Positions 62,921 through 64,000 of a stretch of 64,000 nucleotides of DNA are shown one piece after another; the first letter of the stretch is position 1; every line of letters starts with the position of its first letter. The position numbers were made by a program, and so were the translations under genes. The notes beneath the pieces are model-generated. The model searched no databases. It was not told the DNA's origin and worked only from the letters and a program-made list of their open reading frames with translations. The DNA comes from Ophiobolus disseminans. Taxonomy: Eukaryota; Ascomycota; Dothideomycetes; Pleosporales; Phaeosphaeriaceae. Location: the NCBI GenBank assembly GCA_010093685.1, contig MU006234.1:673668-737667 (forward strand). The letters run 5' to 3'.

Positions 62921-64000
62921 GTTGGAAAGACCGAGATGAAACAAACACTACACTACCAGAGTATGTGTGGAAATCTCGAGTGTAAGTCTGAGCACTCTGA
63001 GCCCCTCCAAATGTCAATGTGCATCGCTCTAAACTACACCTCTAGTGTCCGCATGCTCCACATCGCGAGCGTAATGTTCTCCAGCAACTGGCATGCAGGG
63101 TCCATCAAGCGTTCCGAACGTACTCGGAATCGCTAGCATTCTACCTTGAACCGAATGGATCGCCTGCCCGAATGTGACCCCGCATGGGTTGCCGTGGAGC
63201 GGGCAACGTTAGCCGTATCTTCCCCGGCTGCCTGCCTTTGCAAGCAGATCTGCGGTATAGAACGTTCCGGAATTGGGTGTATGAACTATGCGCTGAACGT
63301 GGGTAGTAACGACATCTGGAAGGAATGAATGGCGGGTCAATCGTAGCGGCCGTGACGTCATTTACGCTCGAGGATTTTCAGGTACAACCATGGCATATTG
63401 AATGGTGAACATTACTTCCACATAGTGAATCATATCGACATGGGTAGCGACCACTCCTCGACACGTATTTCAAGACATTGTTGTTTTCTTACTTCACTAT
63501 ACCGGTAAAAGAATGTTTGGAACCCTCATGCTCGCTTCCAGGTCTATGCAATGGAACGGATTCCTAGCGGCGTAAATGTCGTTCTCGAGGAACATATGTA
63601 ACTTTTTCGCCGTCTCTATCTAGGTGGCTCCAGGTCGTAGACAGTACGACAATGAAAGGTAGTTCATCAATACCAAAGCCCACGCTATTCAGCGCAACGA
63701 CCTAAGGACGTCCAAACCATGGGCCTTGCTTGGAGAGTCAACGAAGCTGGTGATCGTAGCTTATGTGAATTATGAATTTGCCACAAGTAGCCCTTTAGAT
63801 CGCCAGCACTTCTTGCTGATGAAAGTGTAGTAATTCGGAACTTGTCTCATGTCAGTATACGTATGCACACAAGAGAGTCGTCAAGAGTAAAGAGCGAGAC
63901 CTGTAAATAGTGTATTGCTCACAAAAGCCAGCCATAAATTATGCGTGTAATAGAGCACAATCACATTACCCTCTCCCCATCTAAAACACAACAACCTGCC
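62921..64000. other. Intergenic to window end, no gene seen
   Basis: About 1.1 kb after the PRISE start. It holds that gene's promoter; frames are short and without domains. The window ends before the next gene. Confidence 0.45.

Noticed and set aside
1..64000. tRNA, rRNA, CRISPR or prokaryotic-type operon features
   Set aside because: None recognised. The window has fungal introns and single-gene promoters; a tRNA scan could still reveal a tRNA I missed.

Overview
The window looks like nuclear DNA of a filamentous ascomycete, most likely a plant-associated Dothideomycete of the Pleosporales type. The pointers are short GT-AG introns (mostly 41-66 nt) that restore reading frame and family motifs, a mix of fungal enzyme families (P450, GH131, CE12, Zn2Cys6 regulator, MCT-type MFS), pogo/Fot1-type DNA transposons, and stop codons that look like repeat-induced point mutation (RIP). 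Genus and species are inference only. Exon structures were deduced by eye from splice signals, frame and family motifs.

Layout. 0-7.4 kb: 3' end of SSU72, a decayed pogo/Fot1 transposon with terminal inverted repeats, a Cys-rich single-pass membrane glycoprotein, a small secreted Cys-rich protein, a four-helix membrane protein and RRP41. 7.6-20.4 kb: an ERCC6L2-type SNF2 ATPase, a P450, a minimal RNase III, a mitochondrial GHITM/Bax-inhibitor protein and two unrecognised proteins, one a 901-residue membrane protein. 21-23 kb: a second pogo/Fot1-like transposase with an open frame but a substituted catalytic Asp. 24-29 kb: an MCT-type MFS transporter tail-to-tail with nicotianamine synthase, then a membrane-anchored YtcJ-type amidohydrolase. 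29.6-38 kb: three secreted carbohydrate-active proteins (GH131, a pectin-lyase-fold protein and a CE12 rhamnogalacturonan acetylesterase) around a conserved 626-residue protein. 38.4-41.8 kb: an SDR next to a Baeyer-Villiger-type flavin monooxygenase. 42.2-46.9 kb: gene-poor, with a MITE and stop-riddled pseudogenes. 47.1-50.8 kb: a small fungal protein and a Zn2Cys6 regulator.

51.9-62.9 kb is a run of six oxidative and acyl-activating genes: a second BVMO-like enzyme, an acyl-CoA/4-coumarate-CoA ligase ending in AKL, a divergent SDR ending in SKL, another SDR, an aldehyde dehydrogenase and a PRISE-type reductase. The two C-terminal tripeptides look like peroxisomal targeting signals. I read this as a possible catabolic cluster (ketone or aldehyde to acid to acyl-CoA), with the Zn2Cys6 regulator as a candidate controller. 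No polyketide synthase, NRPS or terpene synthase is present.

Other points of interest are the nicotianamine synthase/transporter pair, two copies of a 145-bp MITE, a probable GC-AG intron in the ligase, and RIP-style decay seen in several loci.
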